Translations under genes and position numbers: made by a program
Notes under the pieces: model-generated
Databases searched by the model: none
Told to the model about the DNA's origin: nothing
What the model saw: only the letters and a program-made list of their open reading frames with translations
Shown: in pieces, positions 8,055-15,938 of the stretch
Layout of the letters: every line of letters starts with the position of its first letter
Position numbering within the stretch: position 1 is the first letter of the stretch
NCBI RefSeq assembly: GCF_000385175.1
Contig: NZ_ARQJ01000031.1
Location: forward strand, 62,001 to 126,000
DNA: 64,000 nt
Reading direction: 5' to 3'
From: Salinicoccus albus DSM 19776
Lineage (GTDB): Bacteria > Bacillota > Bacilli > Staphylococcales > Salinicoccaceae

Positions 8055-9116
8055 TTAATTTCCAAGTTCCCTGATCGGATCAAACCATGAATCTTCGACA
8101 ACCACAAACTGTTCGTCGCCCGTTTTCTCAAACAAGCCGCCCTGTTCTGAATCTTCCGGGACGAAAATATTTTCGTTGTTTGCGACTTCTTCGGACGTCA
8201 TCGCATCCTGGATTGTGGAAATTTCCTCTTCACTCAATGTATCACTGTTTGCCGCGAATGGGGCATTGAGTACCGGGGTCACGTCAAGCAGTCCGAACTG
8301 TTCCCCTGCGAACTCTTCAAACGGTGCGGCTGCGCCTTCAGACACTTCATAGATGGCCCCCGGCGTATTTGCTTCCCCTTCGGCCACTTCCACGTAGTTA
8401 TCGACACAAGTATCACAAAATGCTGCGATGTCCGCTCTGCCATTCAGCAGATTCACTGCCGAGCCCTGGTGGGAGTTGCCGAACATCACTTCGTTGAATA
8501 AAGTACCGCTCTCTGCAATCTGATCGGCTGTCAGATCGGAATACGCTTCCTGTTCACTGAAATGTCCCTGCAGCGTGGACGCTGGCACTCTGAAACCGGA
8601 TGTGGATGATGCAGATACGAACGAGAAGTCTTTACCTTCGAAATTATCAAGTACGTATTCACCATCTTCGCCTTCATACTGTTCCATGTTCTCCGGAAGC
8701 GCCGCAAACCAGCTGTAGTAGATCGCGTCTTCCTCAGTGCCGCTTTCACCTGACGGCACAACAAGCGGAACGACGGCATCGTTACGATCCTTAGCCTGTA
8801 TGTAGCCTTCAGCACCCATAAATGCCAGATCCGCATTGTCATTGACGATACTCTCGATAGCGATTGAATAATCCGTCGTCAGCTCATGTTCAACTTCCCT
8901 GCCGGTCGCCTCTTCAAGAACTGTACCGATCTCATCCCGTGCATCCGCCAGCTCATTTCCGGATTCATTCGGATACCATACCACGTTCAGCGGTTCATCG
9001 CTGGACGATTCACCGTCTGCACTCGCACTTTCCTCTCCACCGCCTGAATCGTTACCGCACGCCGATAGCACCAACGTCAATGAAGCAAGTCCAAACAACC
9101 ATTTTTTCATTTTCAT
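8055..9116 (-). CDS. phnD: phosphonate-binding lipoprotein of ABC transporter
   Basis: Extracellular substrate-binding protein. The signal peptide MKMKKWLFGLASLTLVLSAC ends in an LSAC lipobox, so it should be lipid-anchored, followed by a Ser/Asp/Glu-rich linker. The mature domain shows the PhnD-type phosphonate pocket pattern: NADLAFMGAEGY, and the Ser/Thr-rich VSASSTSGFRVP and GNSHQGS segments that hold the phosphonate oxygens. It follows the PHP-phosphodiesterase gene after 98 bases, a gap large enough for an internal promoter. An in-frame ATG at 9110 is an alternative start with better ribosome-site spacing. Confidence 0.92.
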   Translation of the reverse strand: MKMKKWLFGLASLTLVLSACGNDSGGGEESASADGESSSDEPLNVVWYPNESGNELADARDEIGTVLEEATGREVEHELTTDYSIAIESIVNDNADLAFMGAEGYIQAKDRNDAVVPLVVPSGESGTEEDAIYYSWFAALPENMEQYEGEDGEYVLDNFEGKDFSFVSASSTSGFRVPASTLQGHFSEQEAYSDLTADQIAESGTLFNEVMFGNSHQGSAVNLLNGRADIAAFCDTCVDNYVEVAEGEANTPGAIYEVSEGAAAPFEEFAGEQFGLLDVTPVLNAPFAANSDTLSEEEISTIQDAMTSEEVANNENIFVPEDSEQGGLFEKTGDEQFVVVEDSWFDPIRELGN

Positions 9117-9214
9117 TTACACTCCTTGGATCATTTTATTCCCCGTTTAATTAAATCCGATTCCGGTATTCGAGTAAATGTAATTTACCGATACTTTACA
9201 TAATTCGTTAAAAC

Positions 9215-10027
9215 TTAAACAAATGGATGATCTTTTAACATACGCTTCTCTATGCCAATGCTGGCCTTTGCGCCGAAATCCCCATGATAATCGCTGCCGC
9301 CGGTGGTAAAAAGCCCGTACCGTTCACACAGGGCCGTCACCTTTCTAAAGTCCGCCGGCGTATGATCCGGATGGATGATTTCAATGCCGTCAAGACCCGC
9401 CGCAATCACCTCGGTGATCAAGTCATAGGAGTTCAGCTGGCCGGGATGTGCAATCACGGCATAGCCGCCATCTGCCCGGATGGCGCGCACGGCCTCAAAT
9501 ACATCCGCATAAACGATATCGCCGGCCGCCGGTCCGTCACCCTTAAACAGCCGCCGGTACAACGTCTGATAGTGCTCCGAGGTGAAATGCGCCGCTGTAA
9601 TATCAGCCATGATGTGCTGCTTGTAGATTGTCTGACCCGGCTCCAGGCGGGAGGCAATCCTGCTGGCATCGACATCGACCCCTTCATGCTTCAACTGTTC
9701 AATTTGCCGGAGTGAATGGGCGTGACGGCGCTCGAGCAAAGGATCTGTCACTTGTCTAATATTGGGGGCTGCCAGATCGTAATCATAGCCGAGCACATGG
9801 ACTTTGCGGTCTCTGCTGAAGTCATAGGCTGAAATCTCAACACCCGGAATCAATCTGATGCCCGCGGCATGGGCAGTTTCACGTGCCCTTGGGTAAGTCG
9901 CCGTGAAATCATGATCCACGAAACTTAACACATCGACATTGCGTGCTTTCGCTTTTTCGATCACGGTGCCGATCGAATCCGAACCATCGGAAAATGCGCT
10001 GTGGACATGAAGGTCGATATTGCCCAT
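9215..10027 (-). CDS. PHP-domain phosphodiesterase, PhnPP-type (C-P lyase pathway)
   Basis: A PHP-superfamily metal-dependent phosphoesterase with the N-terminal DLHVHSAFSDG, the FVDHDF and PGVEIS motifs, the AHPGQLN histidine and the C-terminal GGSDYHGD. It directly abuts phnL (its ATG follows the phnL TGA with no gap). In C-P lyase operons that lack phnP, a PHP-domain enzyme has been shown to open 5-phosphoribosyl 1,2-cyclic phosphate (PhnPP of Eggerthella lenta). This operon has no beta-lactamase-fold phnP, so the same role is inferred here. A general RNase AM/TrpH-like role is the alternative. Confidence 0.8.
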   Translation of the reverse strand: MGNIDLHVHSAFSDGSDSIGTVIEKAKARNVDVLSFVDHDFTATYPRARETAHAAGIRLIPGVEISAYDFSRDRKVHVLGYDYDLAAPNIRQVTDPLLERRHAHSLRQIEQLKHEGVDVDASRIASRLEPGQTIYKQHIMADITAAHFTSEHYQTLYRRLFKGDGPAAGDIVYADVFEAVRAIRADGGYAVIAHPGQLNSYDLITEVIAAGLDGIEIIHPDHTPADFRKVTALCERYGLFTTGGSDYHGDFGAKASIGIEKRMLKDHPFV

Positions 10028-10720
10028 TCAGATCACCTGCTGCGCTTTTTCATTCATATCATACACGTGGTCGCACAAGCCTTCCATGAAATCCAGGTCA
10101 TGGAAGATGCCGATCAGCGTCGTGCCGTTGGCTTTTAATTTACTGATAGCTTCACGGACTTTTAGCTTCGAATCATAATCGAGGGATGCTGTCGGTTCGT
10201 CGAGTAATAAAAGCCTCGGTGCCTTGACAGTGGCGCGGGCAATATTCAGCCGCAGTTTTTCGCCGCCGCTGAATGTATTCGGATAGTTGTTCCATAATGA
10301 TTCCGGTATATCATAGTGCCGCAATGCATCCTTGGCCTTGTCCAGCGCAATTTCCTGAGGTTCGCCCATTTCAAGCAGAGACTGCGTCACCAGTTCCAGA
10401 CTCGTCGTGCGGGGCATCACTTTAAGAAATTGGGAAACATAGCCGATCTCCGTCCGGCGCAGCCTGATCAGATCGTAATCGCTGATATCAAGTATATTGA
10501 CCGTTCCATGTTCCTGGGAGTCATACATGATCGCCCCTGCGTCTGGTTTATAAGTGCCGTAAATACTTTTTAGGATTGTGGATTTGCCGCTGCCGCTTTT
10601 GCCGACAATACCGAGGAAACCGCCTTTGTCGACATGGAGGCTGACTCCACCGATGGCAGTGCGTGTCTGTTTGAGATGATGAATGGTAAAGGACTTTGAT
10701 ATGTTTTGTACACTTAACAT
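10028..10720 (-). CDS. phnL: C-P lyase system ABC-type ATPase PhnL
   Basis: Soluble ABC ATPase that associates with the C-P lyase machinery and is needed with PhnGHI for attachment of the phosphonate to ribose triphosphate. It shows Walker A GIVGKSGSGKST, the signature FSGGEKLRLNIARA and Walker B LLLLDEP, with the PhnL-typical KSFTIHHL start. The frame extends to 10783, but ATG 10720 sits 7 bases behind AGGAGGTG and avoids most of the overlap with phnM, so it is preferred. It is about 230 residues long, normal for PhnL. The order M-L-PHP is compact. Confidence 0.92.
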   Translation of the reverse strand: MLSVQNISKSFTIHHLKQTRTAIGGVSLHVDKGGFLGIVGKSGSGKSTILKSIYGTYKPDAGAIMYDSQEHGTVNILDISDYDLIRLRRTEIGYVSQFLKVMPRTTSLELVTQSLLEMGEPQEIALDKAKDALRHYDIPESLWNNYPNTFSGGEKLRLNIARATVKAPRLLLLDEPTASLDYDSKLKVREAISKLKANGTTLIGIFHDLDFMEGLCDHVYDMNEKAQQVI

Positions 10721-10722
10721 TT

Positions 10723-11916
10723 TCACACCTCCTGATTGAGACGGTAATGGTATTGAGCGATGACCGCACCGTCGACAATGCATTCTGTAATAACAGGGAA
10801 TCCATCATTCAACTGGATGACATTAATATCCGCTTTCTTGCCCGGCGTAATCGAACCGATTTCGTCATCCATCTTTACCGCCCTGGCCGGGTTAAGCGTG
10901 ATCAGTTTCATCACATCTTCAAGCGCATAGCCAGACTCAGTATGCATTTTGAATATGGAATGCAGCATCGCCGCCGGATAATAATCGCTGCATAATATGG
11001 ATATGCAGCCTTCACGGATCGCCCCTGCGGCGTTCAGGTTGCCGGAATGCGAACCGCCGAGCATAATATTCGGCGCGCCGGCCAGCGTATGCTGGCCTTT
11101 GGCATGGGCGTACTTGGCCACATCAATCGTGATCGGGAATTCACTGATGGTCGTGCCGAGCGAGGTGTTAAAATCGATTCTCTCAGTGAAATCGTCGTCA
11201 TGGGAAGCAACCGCAATATCCCGTTCCTCAGCAAGTGCCGTCAGATGCTGCATATCGTCCAGGCTCAGACGCTCGTATTCCTTTTTCTCAGCGATCACTG
11301 TGTCAATGTCGCCATCCGTCAGTGACTGATATCCTTTCATCGTATCCTTATATACTGAAAGATTCCGGTACTGCCCCTGTCCCGGTGTGTGATCCATGAA
11401 ACTGAGCAGATGGATGTCACCGGCCTTCAGATGGTTACGGATAGAGTCGAGCTGTTCCACTGCATCCAGTTCGAAACGGGCATGCAGTCGATGCCGGATC
11501 AGGTGCGCTTCATTATGCGTCCGTGCAATCGCATTGATGAGCGCTTCCACATTCGCTGGATCCCGGATCGGCTTGTGCCCGAACATATCCTTCCGATAGA
11601 TGGATAATGAATGGAACATCGTCGTGATACCGTGGGCGCTCAGTATCCGCTCGGATTCCCGGATGCCGAGCGATACGTCCATGAGCGACGTCGGCCTCGG
11701 GGCAACAATACCTTCGATATAGTCGGAATGAATATCGATGAACCCCGGGCTGACGTACCCGCCCTTCGCATCGATGATCTGATCGGCATCTGCCAGATGA
11801 CCGTTCATTTCACGCATCGGGATGATGTCCCGGATATACTGGCCGTCTATAATGACGGCTGCATTGCTGAGTACTGCCTGCGCTGTGATGACATTGCCGT
11901 TTATGATTACTTTCAA
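10723..11916 (-). CDS. phnM: ribose 1-methylphosphonate 5-triphosphate diphosphatase
   Basis: Amidohydrolase-fold enzyme that releases pyrophosphate from the alkylphosphonate ribose triphosphate intermediate to give the 5-phosphate substrate of PhnJ. Metal-site landmarks are visible: GFIDIHSDYIEG (in place of the usual HxH), FMDHTPGQGQY, VASHDDD and the LCSDYYP Asp near the C-terminus. The 397-residue length is close to E. coli PhnM. It is followed two bases after its stop by phnL and preceded by phnK. Everything needed for this step appears intact. Confidence 0.93.
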   Translation of the reverse strand: MKVIINGNVITAQAVLSNAAVIIDGQYIRDIIPMREMNGHLADADQIIDAKGGYVSPGFIDIHSDYIEGIVAPRPTSLMDVSLGIRESERILSAHGITTMFHSLSIYRKDMFGHKPIRDPANVEALINAIARTHNEAHLIRHRLHARFELDAVEQLDSIRNHLKAGDIHLLSFMDHTPGQGQYRNLSVYKDTMKGYQSLTDGDIDTVIAEKKEYERLSLDDMQHLTALAEERDIAVASHDDDFTERIDFNTSLGTTISEFPITIDVAKYAHAKGQHTLAGAPNIMLGGSHSGNLNAAGAIREGCISILCSDYYPAAMLHSIFKMHTESGYALEDVMKLITLNPARAVKMDDEIGSITPGKKADINVIQLNDGFPVITECIVDGAVIAQYHYRLNQEV

Positions 11917-11932
11917 TGTGTGTGCCTCCCTC

Positions 11933-12775
11933 TTAAAGGATTGAATATACCAGCTGCTGAGTGTAGTGATGCTTTGGATCTTCCAGTATCTGATCGGTAA
12001 TGCCCGCTTCTGCTACTGAGCCGTTCAGCATCACCATGGTACGATCGCACAGCATCCTGATGATGGCGAGGTCGTGCGAGACCACAATCATGCTGATGCC
12101 GAGCTCCCGCTGAATTTCTTTGATCAGTTCCAGGACGTCCGCCTGGACGGAAACATCGAGCCCCGTGGTCACTTCATCAAGCAGGAGAATCGGCGGATAA
12201 TTAGATAATGCCTTGGCGATCTGTACCCGCTGCTGCATGCCGCCCGAGAAATTTTCCGGCGGTTCGAATTTACGGTCCAGCGGGATGTTGACCTTATCCA
12301 GAAAATGGTCACCGGCAGCGGTCATTTCCCCCACATTTCTGGAGCCTGCTGCGATGAGTTTTTCTGCGATGTTACTCATGGATGAAAAATCCATTTTGAG
12401 ACCATAGACCGGGTTCTGGTAGACCATGCCGAGGATTTCGTTTTGAATCTCCCGCCGGTGCTGACTGGACAGTGTGAAAACATTGGGCACACCCTCCGCA
12501 TAGCCGGTGATGTAATATTCACCTGCAGAGCGTTCCTGGTCGAAATAAAGCATTTTCATCAGCGTGCTTTTGCCGCTGCCGCTTTCGCCGACGATGCCGA
12601 GAATCTCTCCCTTGTAGAGATCGAACGAGACATCATCTACAGCGAAAACCGTGCGGCAATACGGGCAAATATTATTATTGAGTGGATTATTTTCATTGCG
12701 GCAGTAGTTACACCGGTCGCCGTAGAATTTTCCGGCGCCTCTGACGCTCAGCGCAATATTATCGTGTGTACTCAT
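11933..12775 (-). CDS. phnK: C-P lyase system ATPase PhnK with Cys4 insertion
   Basis: ABC-type ATPase that docks on PhnJ in the C-P lyase core complex. It has Walker A GESGSGKST, the signature FSGGMQQRVQIAKAL, Walker B ILLLDEV and VVSHDL. Unlike E. coli PhnK, the stretch between the first beta strand and VFAVDDVSFDL carries an insertion of about 22 residues with two CxxC pairs (Cys22, Cys25, Cys37, Cys40) resembling a zinc ribbon or iron-sulfur site. The start overlaps the phnJ stop by four bases. Oligopeptide-type ABC ATPases are the nearest relatives, but the operon position fixes the assignment. Confidence 0.92.
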   Translation of the reverse strand: MSTHDNIALSVRGAGKFYGDRCNYCRNENNPLNNNICPYCRTVFAVDDVSFDLYKGEILGIVGESGSGKSTLMKMLYFDQERSAGEYYITGYAEGVPNVFTLSSQHRREIQNEILGMVYQNPVYGLKMDFSSMSNIAEKLIAAGSRNVGEMTAAGDHFLDKVNIPLDRKFEPPENFSGGMQQRVQIAKALSNYPPILLLDEVTTGLDVSVQADVLELIKEIQRELGISMIVVSHDLAIIRMLCDRTMVMLNGSVAEAGITDQILEDPKHHYTQQLVYSIL

Positions 12776-13614
12776 TTGACTGAGCCCTCCCTGTTCATCG
12801 CTTCCTGCATGTAGCTGGTATCGTTGGTCTGATAATAGGTTTCACCCGTTTCTTCATCGATCAGTTCATCCATGTAGACGCCGGTGAGACCGGACTGCCG
12901 GCAGATGACATCATCGAACGATTCAACTTCGAACGGGTAGTCCTCAAAAGCCAGAGACTTGACCTTCGTGTATGGCGGAAGTGCGCAGATCTTCTTCTCA
13001 CGGCCCGCGCCGAGCAAAATGAGCCCGTCGTTGTTGTCCATTTTCGGATTGTCGAATCTCGGAATCGGGCTTGGCGCCATGACGTACCGGCCTTCCACCA
13101 GCACCGGATAGTCGGCGTCTTCAGTAATCGAATCATAATTCATGATCTGTTCGAACAGCCGGAGCCACGCGCCGCTGTATTCCTTATCCGCATGGAGCAT
13201 CTTCGTCACGCGTTCCTGCGGTTCTACGGGCCGCAGGGGCTCCGGCATCGGCACCTGCAGCACCAGGATCTGGTACGGTTTGAGCGGCACTTCCGGAATG
13301 CGGTGCCGGGACTGTATGAGGGTCGCCGCATCGGTATGGATCGTATCCGGCACCCCGGTCGTATCCTGAATGAGCTTGCGGATGTTGACTGCGTTGACCG
13401 ATTCATCCGAGCCCTGGTCGATGACTTTGACAGTATCGCTCTGACCGGCCAGTGACAGTGTCAGCTGCAGTCCGCCAGTCCCCCAGCCGCGGGCGATAGG
13501 CAGCTCCCTTGAGGCGAATGGCACCTGATAGCCGGGGATGGCGATCGCTTTTAACGTTTTTCTTCTGATTTCTTTTTTGGAGTTTTCGTCAAGGAATGCA
13601 TAGTTCTGTCTCAT
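12772..13614 (-). CDS. phnJ: PhnJ-family C-P lyase subunit lacking most catalytic cysteines
   Basis: Homologue of the radical-SAM C-P lyase subunit that cleaves the carbon-phosphorus bond; 280 residues, close to the 281 of E. coli. The fold-defining sequence is well kept (AIPGYQVPF with Gly28, GWGTGG, KVIDQG, SPIPRFDNPKMD, GAGREK). By family knowledge E. coli uses Cys241, Cys244 and Cys266 for the cluster and Cys272 as thiyl radical. At a constant offset of three residues the counterparts here are Cys238, Ser241, Thr263 and Met269, so only one remains. I re-read the bases and found no frameshift. It is either an altered mechanism or an inactive enzyme; see findings. Confidence 0.9.
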   Translation of the reverse strand: MRQNYAFLDENSKKEIRRKTLKAIAIPGYQVPFASRELPIARGWGTGGLQLTLSLAGQSDTVKVIDQGSDESVNAVNIRKLIQDTTGVPDTIHTDAATLIQSRHRIPEVPLKPYQILVLQVPMPEPLRPVEPQERVTKMLHADKEYSGAWLRLFEQIMNYDSITEDADYPVLVEGRYVMAPSPIPRFDNPKMDNNDGLILLGAGREKKICALPPYTKVKSLAFEDYPFEVESFDDVICRQSGLTGVYMDELIDEETGETYYQTNDTSYMQEAMNREGSVK

Positions 13615-14678
13615 GATTCCGTCCCCCCTTTCGTCTTTCGGATGCGGTCGAGCACCGATTGAAATGTCACGTAATGCGGCAGTTTCAAATGCGATATGAA
13701 GCCTGTGGACTCGACGGAATCCACATGAAGCAATACGAATTCATCGTCGCCGGTCGCCACTCCCGGCACCGGGTGGCTCAGACTATAATCCAGTACGCTC
13801 ATCGCGATCGCCTTCGTTTCGTTCTGACCGAACACAAGTCCGCAGCCAATCTTGAATTCCATCTCCTTTGACTGCTCCGCTGCATCCCCATCTGCCGGCA
13901 TGAAGGCATCCACTTCCGTCAGTTCAACATCACCGATGAAATATCCCTCCCCGTCGCCAAACGGGTCGATATGGACCGGCTGCTGACCGACACGCACTTC
14001 ACCGATGTTCGGATGCGAAGAATAGCCGTAGCCGCGGATTTCTGCATAGCCGAGGGAAGTCACTGCCCCAGTCTGGCCGCGTGTCAGGGATTGCAGTCTT
14101 TCACTTCTGGAGCTTGGGAATTCGATCGTTTGCTTCGTGATATCATCCGGTGTCTCATTATCCTCCGGTACTTTATTGAGCAGGCCCTCTGACGCCAGGT
14201 AATCGATGACTTTTGGCAGACGGCTAAGCGAATAGCCGTAGCTGTCCGCGTCCGTCATCTCAAAGGACGCTTCGCTGTAAGTCATGGTGTCATCGAGCAG
14301 ACGGTGCGTGAAATCCGGCGAGGCGCCAAGGATCTGGCCGCCGGGAATATCCTTGAAACTGGCCGATACCCTGCGTTCAACAAACATTTCCCGCGTGTTC
14401 GTCACGGTTGAATAGTATAATCTCGGCAGTGTGGAACGGTGCGCTCTGAGCAGGAACACCGCTTCTTCCATGTTGCCTTCCGACTGTTTGACTGCCAGCG
14501 CGGCCAGATCCCTGTCGTACAGGCTTGCTTCGGACATGATCTGGTTGATCATCTGGGCCATGCCCGCTTTAATCTGTGAGATTTCCATTTCAAGCGCTTC
14601 GACGCGGTTTTTATTTTTATACATTTCAACAGAAGCCGAGATCGCTTTCGTACCGCCTTTGACTGCAACATATCCCAT
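13611..14678 (-). CDS. phnI: C-P lyase core subunit PhnI (nucleosidase)
   Basis: Subunit of the PhnGHIJ core. With PhnG, PhnH and PhnL it displaces adenine from ATP by phosphonate. The 355 residues match the family length, and the C-terminal active-site block HLKLPHYV supplies His330 and His335, equivalent to E. coli His328 and His333 at the PhnI-PhnJ interface. The N-terminus MGYVAVKGGTKAI is the expected PhnI start. Its stop overlaps the phnJ start by four bases and its start directly abuts phnH, so subunit stoichiometry is probably set by translational coupling. Nothing suggests decay. Confidence 0.94.
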   Translation of the reverse strand: MGYVAVKGGTKAISASVEMYKNKNRVEALEMEISQIKAGMAQMINQIMSEASLYDRDLAALAVKQSEGNMEEAVFLLRAHRSTLPRLYYSTVTNTREMFVERRVSASFKDIPGGQILGASPDFTHRLLDDTMTYSEASFEMTDADSYGYSLSRLPKVIDYLASEGLLNKVPEDNETPDDITKQTIEFPSSRSERLQSLTRGQTGAVTSLGYAEIRGYGYSSHPNIGEVRVGQQPVHIDPFGDGEGYFIGDVELTEVDAFMPADGDAAEQSKEMEFKIGCGLVFGQNETKAIAMSVLDYSLSHPVPGVATGDDEFVLLHVDSVESTGFISHLKLPHYVTFQSVLDRIRKTKGGTES

Positions 14679-15245
14679 CTACTTCACCTCCACTTTCGTC
14701 GTCCGCGGGATGACACACAGCTGATTGTCCTGATCGGCGATGATCAGATCGATGCCCAGCGGAAATTCCAGACATTTTTCACTTCTCAGTGCCATCCATC
14801 CGGCGTCGATCGTCATTTCAAGTGTATTGATATCCTTGATGCCCGGTCCCCGGAGCGCATACTTCTGTCCTTCACCAATCGACGGGACTTCTATGATCAG
14901 CGTCGTCGACTGCTCCGGGGAACCCAATGTGCCGACAGCTGCTTCATGAAAAATCTTTTCAGTAAGCTCGCCTGCCTTGACGACCACGAATTCTGCATCC
15001 AGATTTTCAGTGCAGTGCGCACCGGTCAACGTACTGAATTCCTCTGCATCCTGTTTCAGCGATGTGCTGAACGACACTTCATTGTCGAATAAAGTCAGCA
15101 CTGTCGCCAGCGTGCTGTCAGAAAATGTGGAATAATTGGAGGTGTCAAACCCTGAAATCCTGATCTCGCCCGGCCGGCTGTACAAATCCACCAGTTCCCG
15201 GTAATGCTGCTGCGTCATATGCACCATTGTCTGCATAATTTTCAC
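14679..15245 (-). CDS. phnH: C-P lyase core subunit PhnH
   Basis: Core-complex subunit with a PLP-transferase-like fold but no cofactor; required with PhnG, PhnI and PhnL for the first step of phosphonate activation. The 188 residues, the LYSRPGEIR motif near the N-terminus, GSPEQSTTLIIEV in the middle and the LRGPGIKD and FPLGIDLIIAD motifs near the end are typical. It lies three bases after phnG and touches phnI without a gap. The predicted complex would be assembled in the cytoplasm. Confidence 0.93.
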   Translation of the reverse strand: MKIMQTMVHMTQQHYRELVDLYSRPGEIRISGFDTSNYSTFSDSTLATVLTLFDNEVSFSTSLKQDAEEFSTLTGAHCTENLDAEFVVVKAGELTEKIFHEAAVGTLGSPEQSTTLIIEVPSIGEGQKYALRGPGIKDINTLEMTIDAGWMALRSEKCLEFPLGIDLIIADQDNQLCVIPRTTKVEVK

Positions 15246-15248
15246 TCC

Positions 15249-15668
15249 TTACTCCGTCATCATGTCGAAATCCACTTTGGTTTTAAGGATCTCGTCCGTC
15301 TTTTTTTTCACGTAATGCTGTTCGGCCATTTCAAGCCCCTTCAGAATATCCTGCAGTTCATCCTGGAGGATGCCGAGATTGAAACAGAGATCGATGAAAC
15401 TCATCGCCATGCTGAGATTTTCATTCGATCCTTTCACAACACCCATGCCTACCGTTTGCCCCTGGCGGATCTTCGTTTCCGTCACAAGCATCTCACCAAT
15501 ATAGAACAGACTGCTTTCAGCATGTTCCCGCACCTTGATCATCGTGAGCCCTTCAGTCGGTGCCGAGACAATATCAAAATCAGCACTGTCTTTATAAGTA
15601 TTGTAGAAATGGCTTGCTTCGTTCCTGCCGTACCTGATAAATAAAGACGTCCAGCGTTTCTTATCCAT
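15249..15668 (-). CDS. phnG: C-P lyase core subunit PhnG
   Basis: First gene of the phosphonate operon, encoding the small 139-residue PhnG subunit that binds PhnI in the core complex. Family-typical pieces are GLTMIKVRE, FYIGEMLVTE and the Gly-rich GQTVGMGVVKG. It starts behind a GGAGGTTGG-type site (complement of ccaacctcc at 15671-15679). The roughly 120 bases upstream should hold the operon promoter. A repeat array and the terminator of the antiporter operon follow farther upstream. Confidence 0.92.
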   Translation of the reverse strand: MDKKRWTSLFIRYGRNEASHFYNTYKDSADFDIVSAPTEGLTMIKVREHAESSLFYIGEMLVTETKIRQGQTVGMGVVKGSNENLSMAMSFIDLCFNLGILQDELQDILKGLEMAEQHYVKKKTDEILKTKVDFDMMTE

Positions 15669-15791
15669 AATCCAACCTCCTCACCAACTACTCTAACTTG
15701 TTGCCAAGCTGATGAGTTTTAAGAGTCTGTAAATTATGTAAAGAAGCCATTGAGAACGTAAATGTTGGGGATAGGTTTGGAATTTTGAGGT

Positions 15792-15873
15792 TAACGGTCA
15801 TTGAAAGTGACTCTCGATGACCATTAAAAGCCTAACGGTCATTCAAAGTAGGCCCCGATGACTGTTAAAACAC
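15792..15873. repeat. tandem 41-bp palindromic repeat array 3
   Basis: Two units start at 15792 and 15833, again a 41-bp period. The arms are AACGGTCA and TGACCATT or TGACTGTT around a 17-nt interior beginning TTGAAAGT or TTCAAAGT, followed by an AAAAGCCT-type linker. The arm sequence is unrelated to arrays 1 and 2, yet unit length and layout are the same. It lies in the intergenic region shared by the phn promoter and the antiporter operon end. Confidence 0.85.
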
Positions 15874-15876
15874 ACG

Positions 15877-15914
15877 CAAAAAACTGCAGACACCTGATCA
15901 AAGGCGTCTGCAGT
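15877..15914 (-). terminator. rho-independent terminator of the antiporter/opine dehydrogenase operon
   Basis: On the minus strand ACTGCAGAC, a 14-nt loop and GTCTGCAGT are followed by TTTTTTG. It is positioned 25 bases after the antiporter stop, in the right orientation. Confidence 0.88.
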
Positions 15915-15938
15915 TCTCATTTTTTAAATATAAACCAC

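Noticed and set aside
7991-8131. Upstream extension of phnC to 8131
   Set aside because: It would overlap phnD by 77 bases and lacks a ribosome site; ATG 7990 has a clear one.
11047-11329. Plus-strand open frames of 90-110 codons opposite phnM, and similar ones opposite other phn genes
   Set aside because: Antisense shadows in higher-GC coding sequence with no ribosome sites or family resemblance.
12772-13614. PhnJ cysteine loss explained by a frameshift
   Set aside because: The frame reads through recognisable family sequence on both sides of each site, the alternative frames give no CxxC or CxxxxxC pattern, and the stop overlaps phnK as expected.
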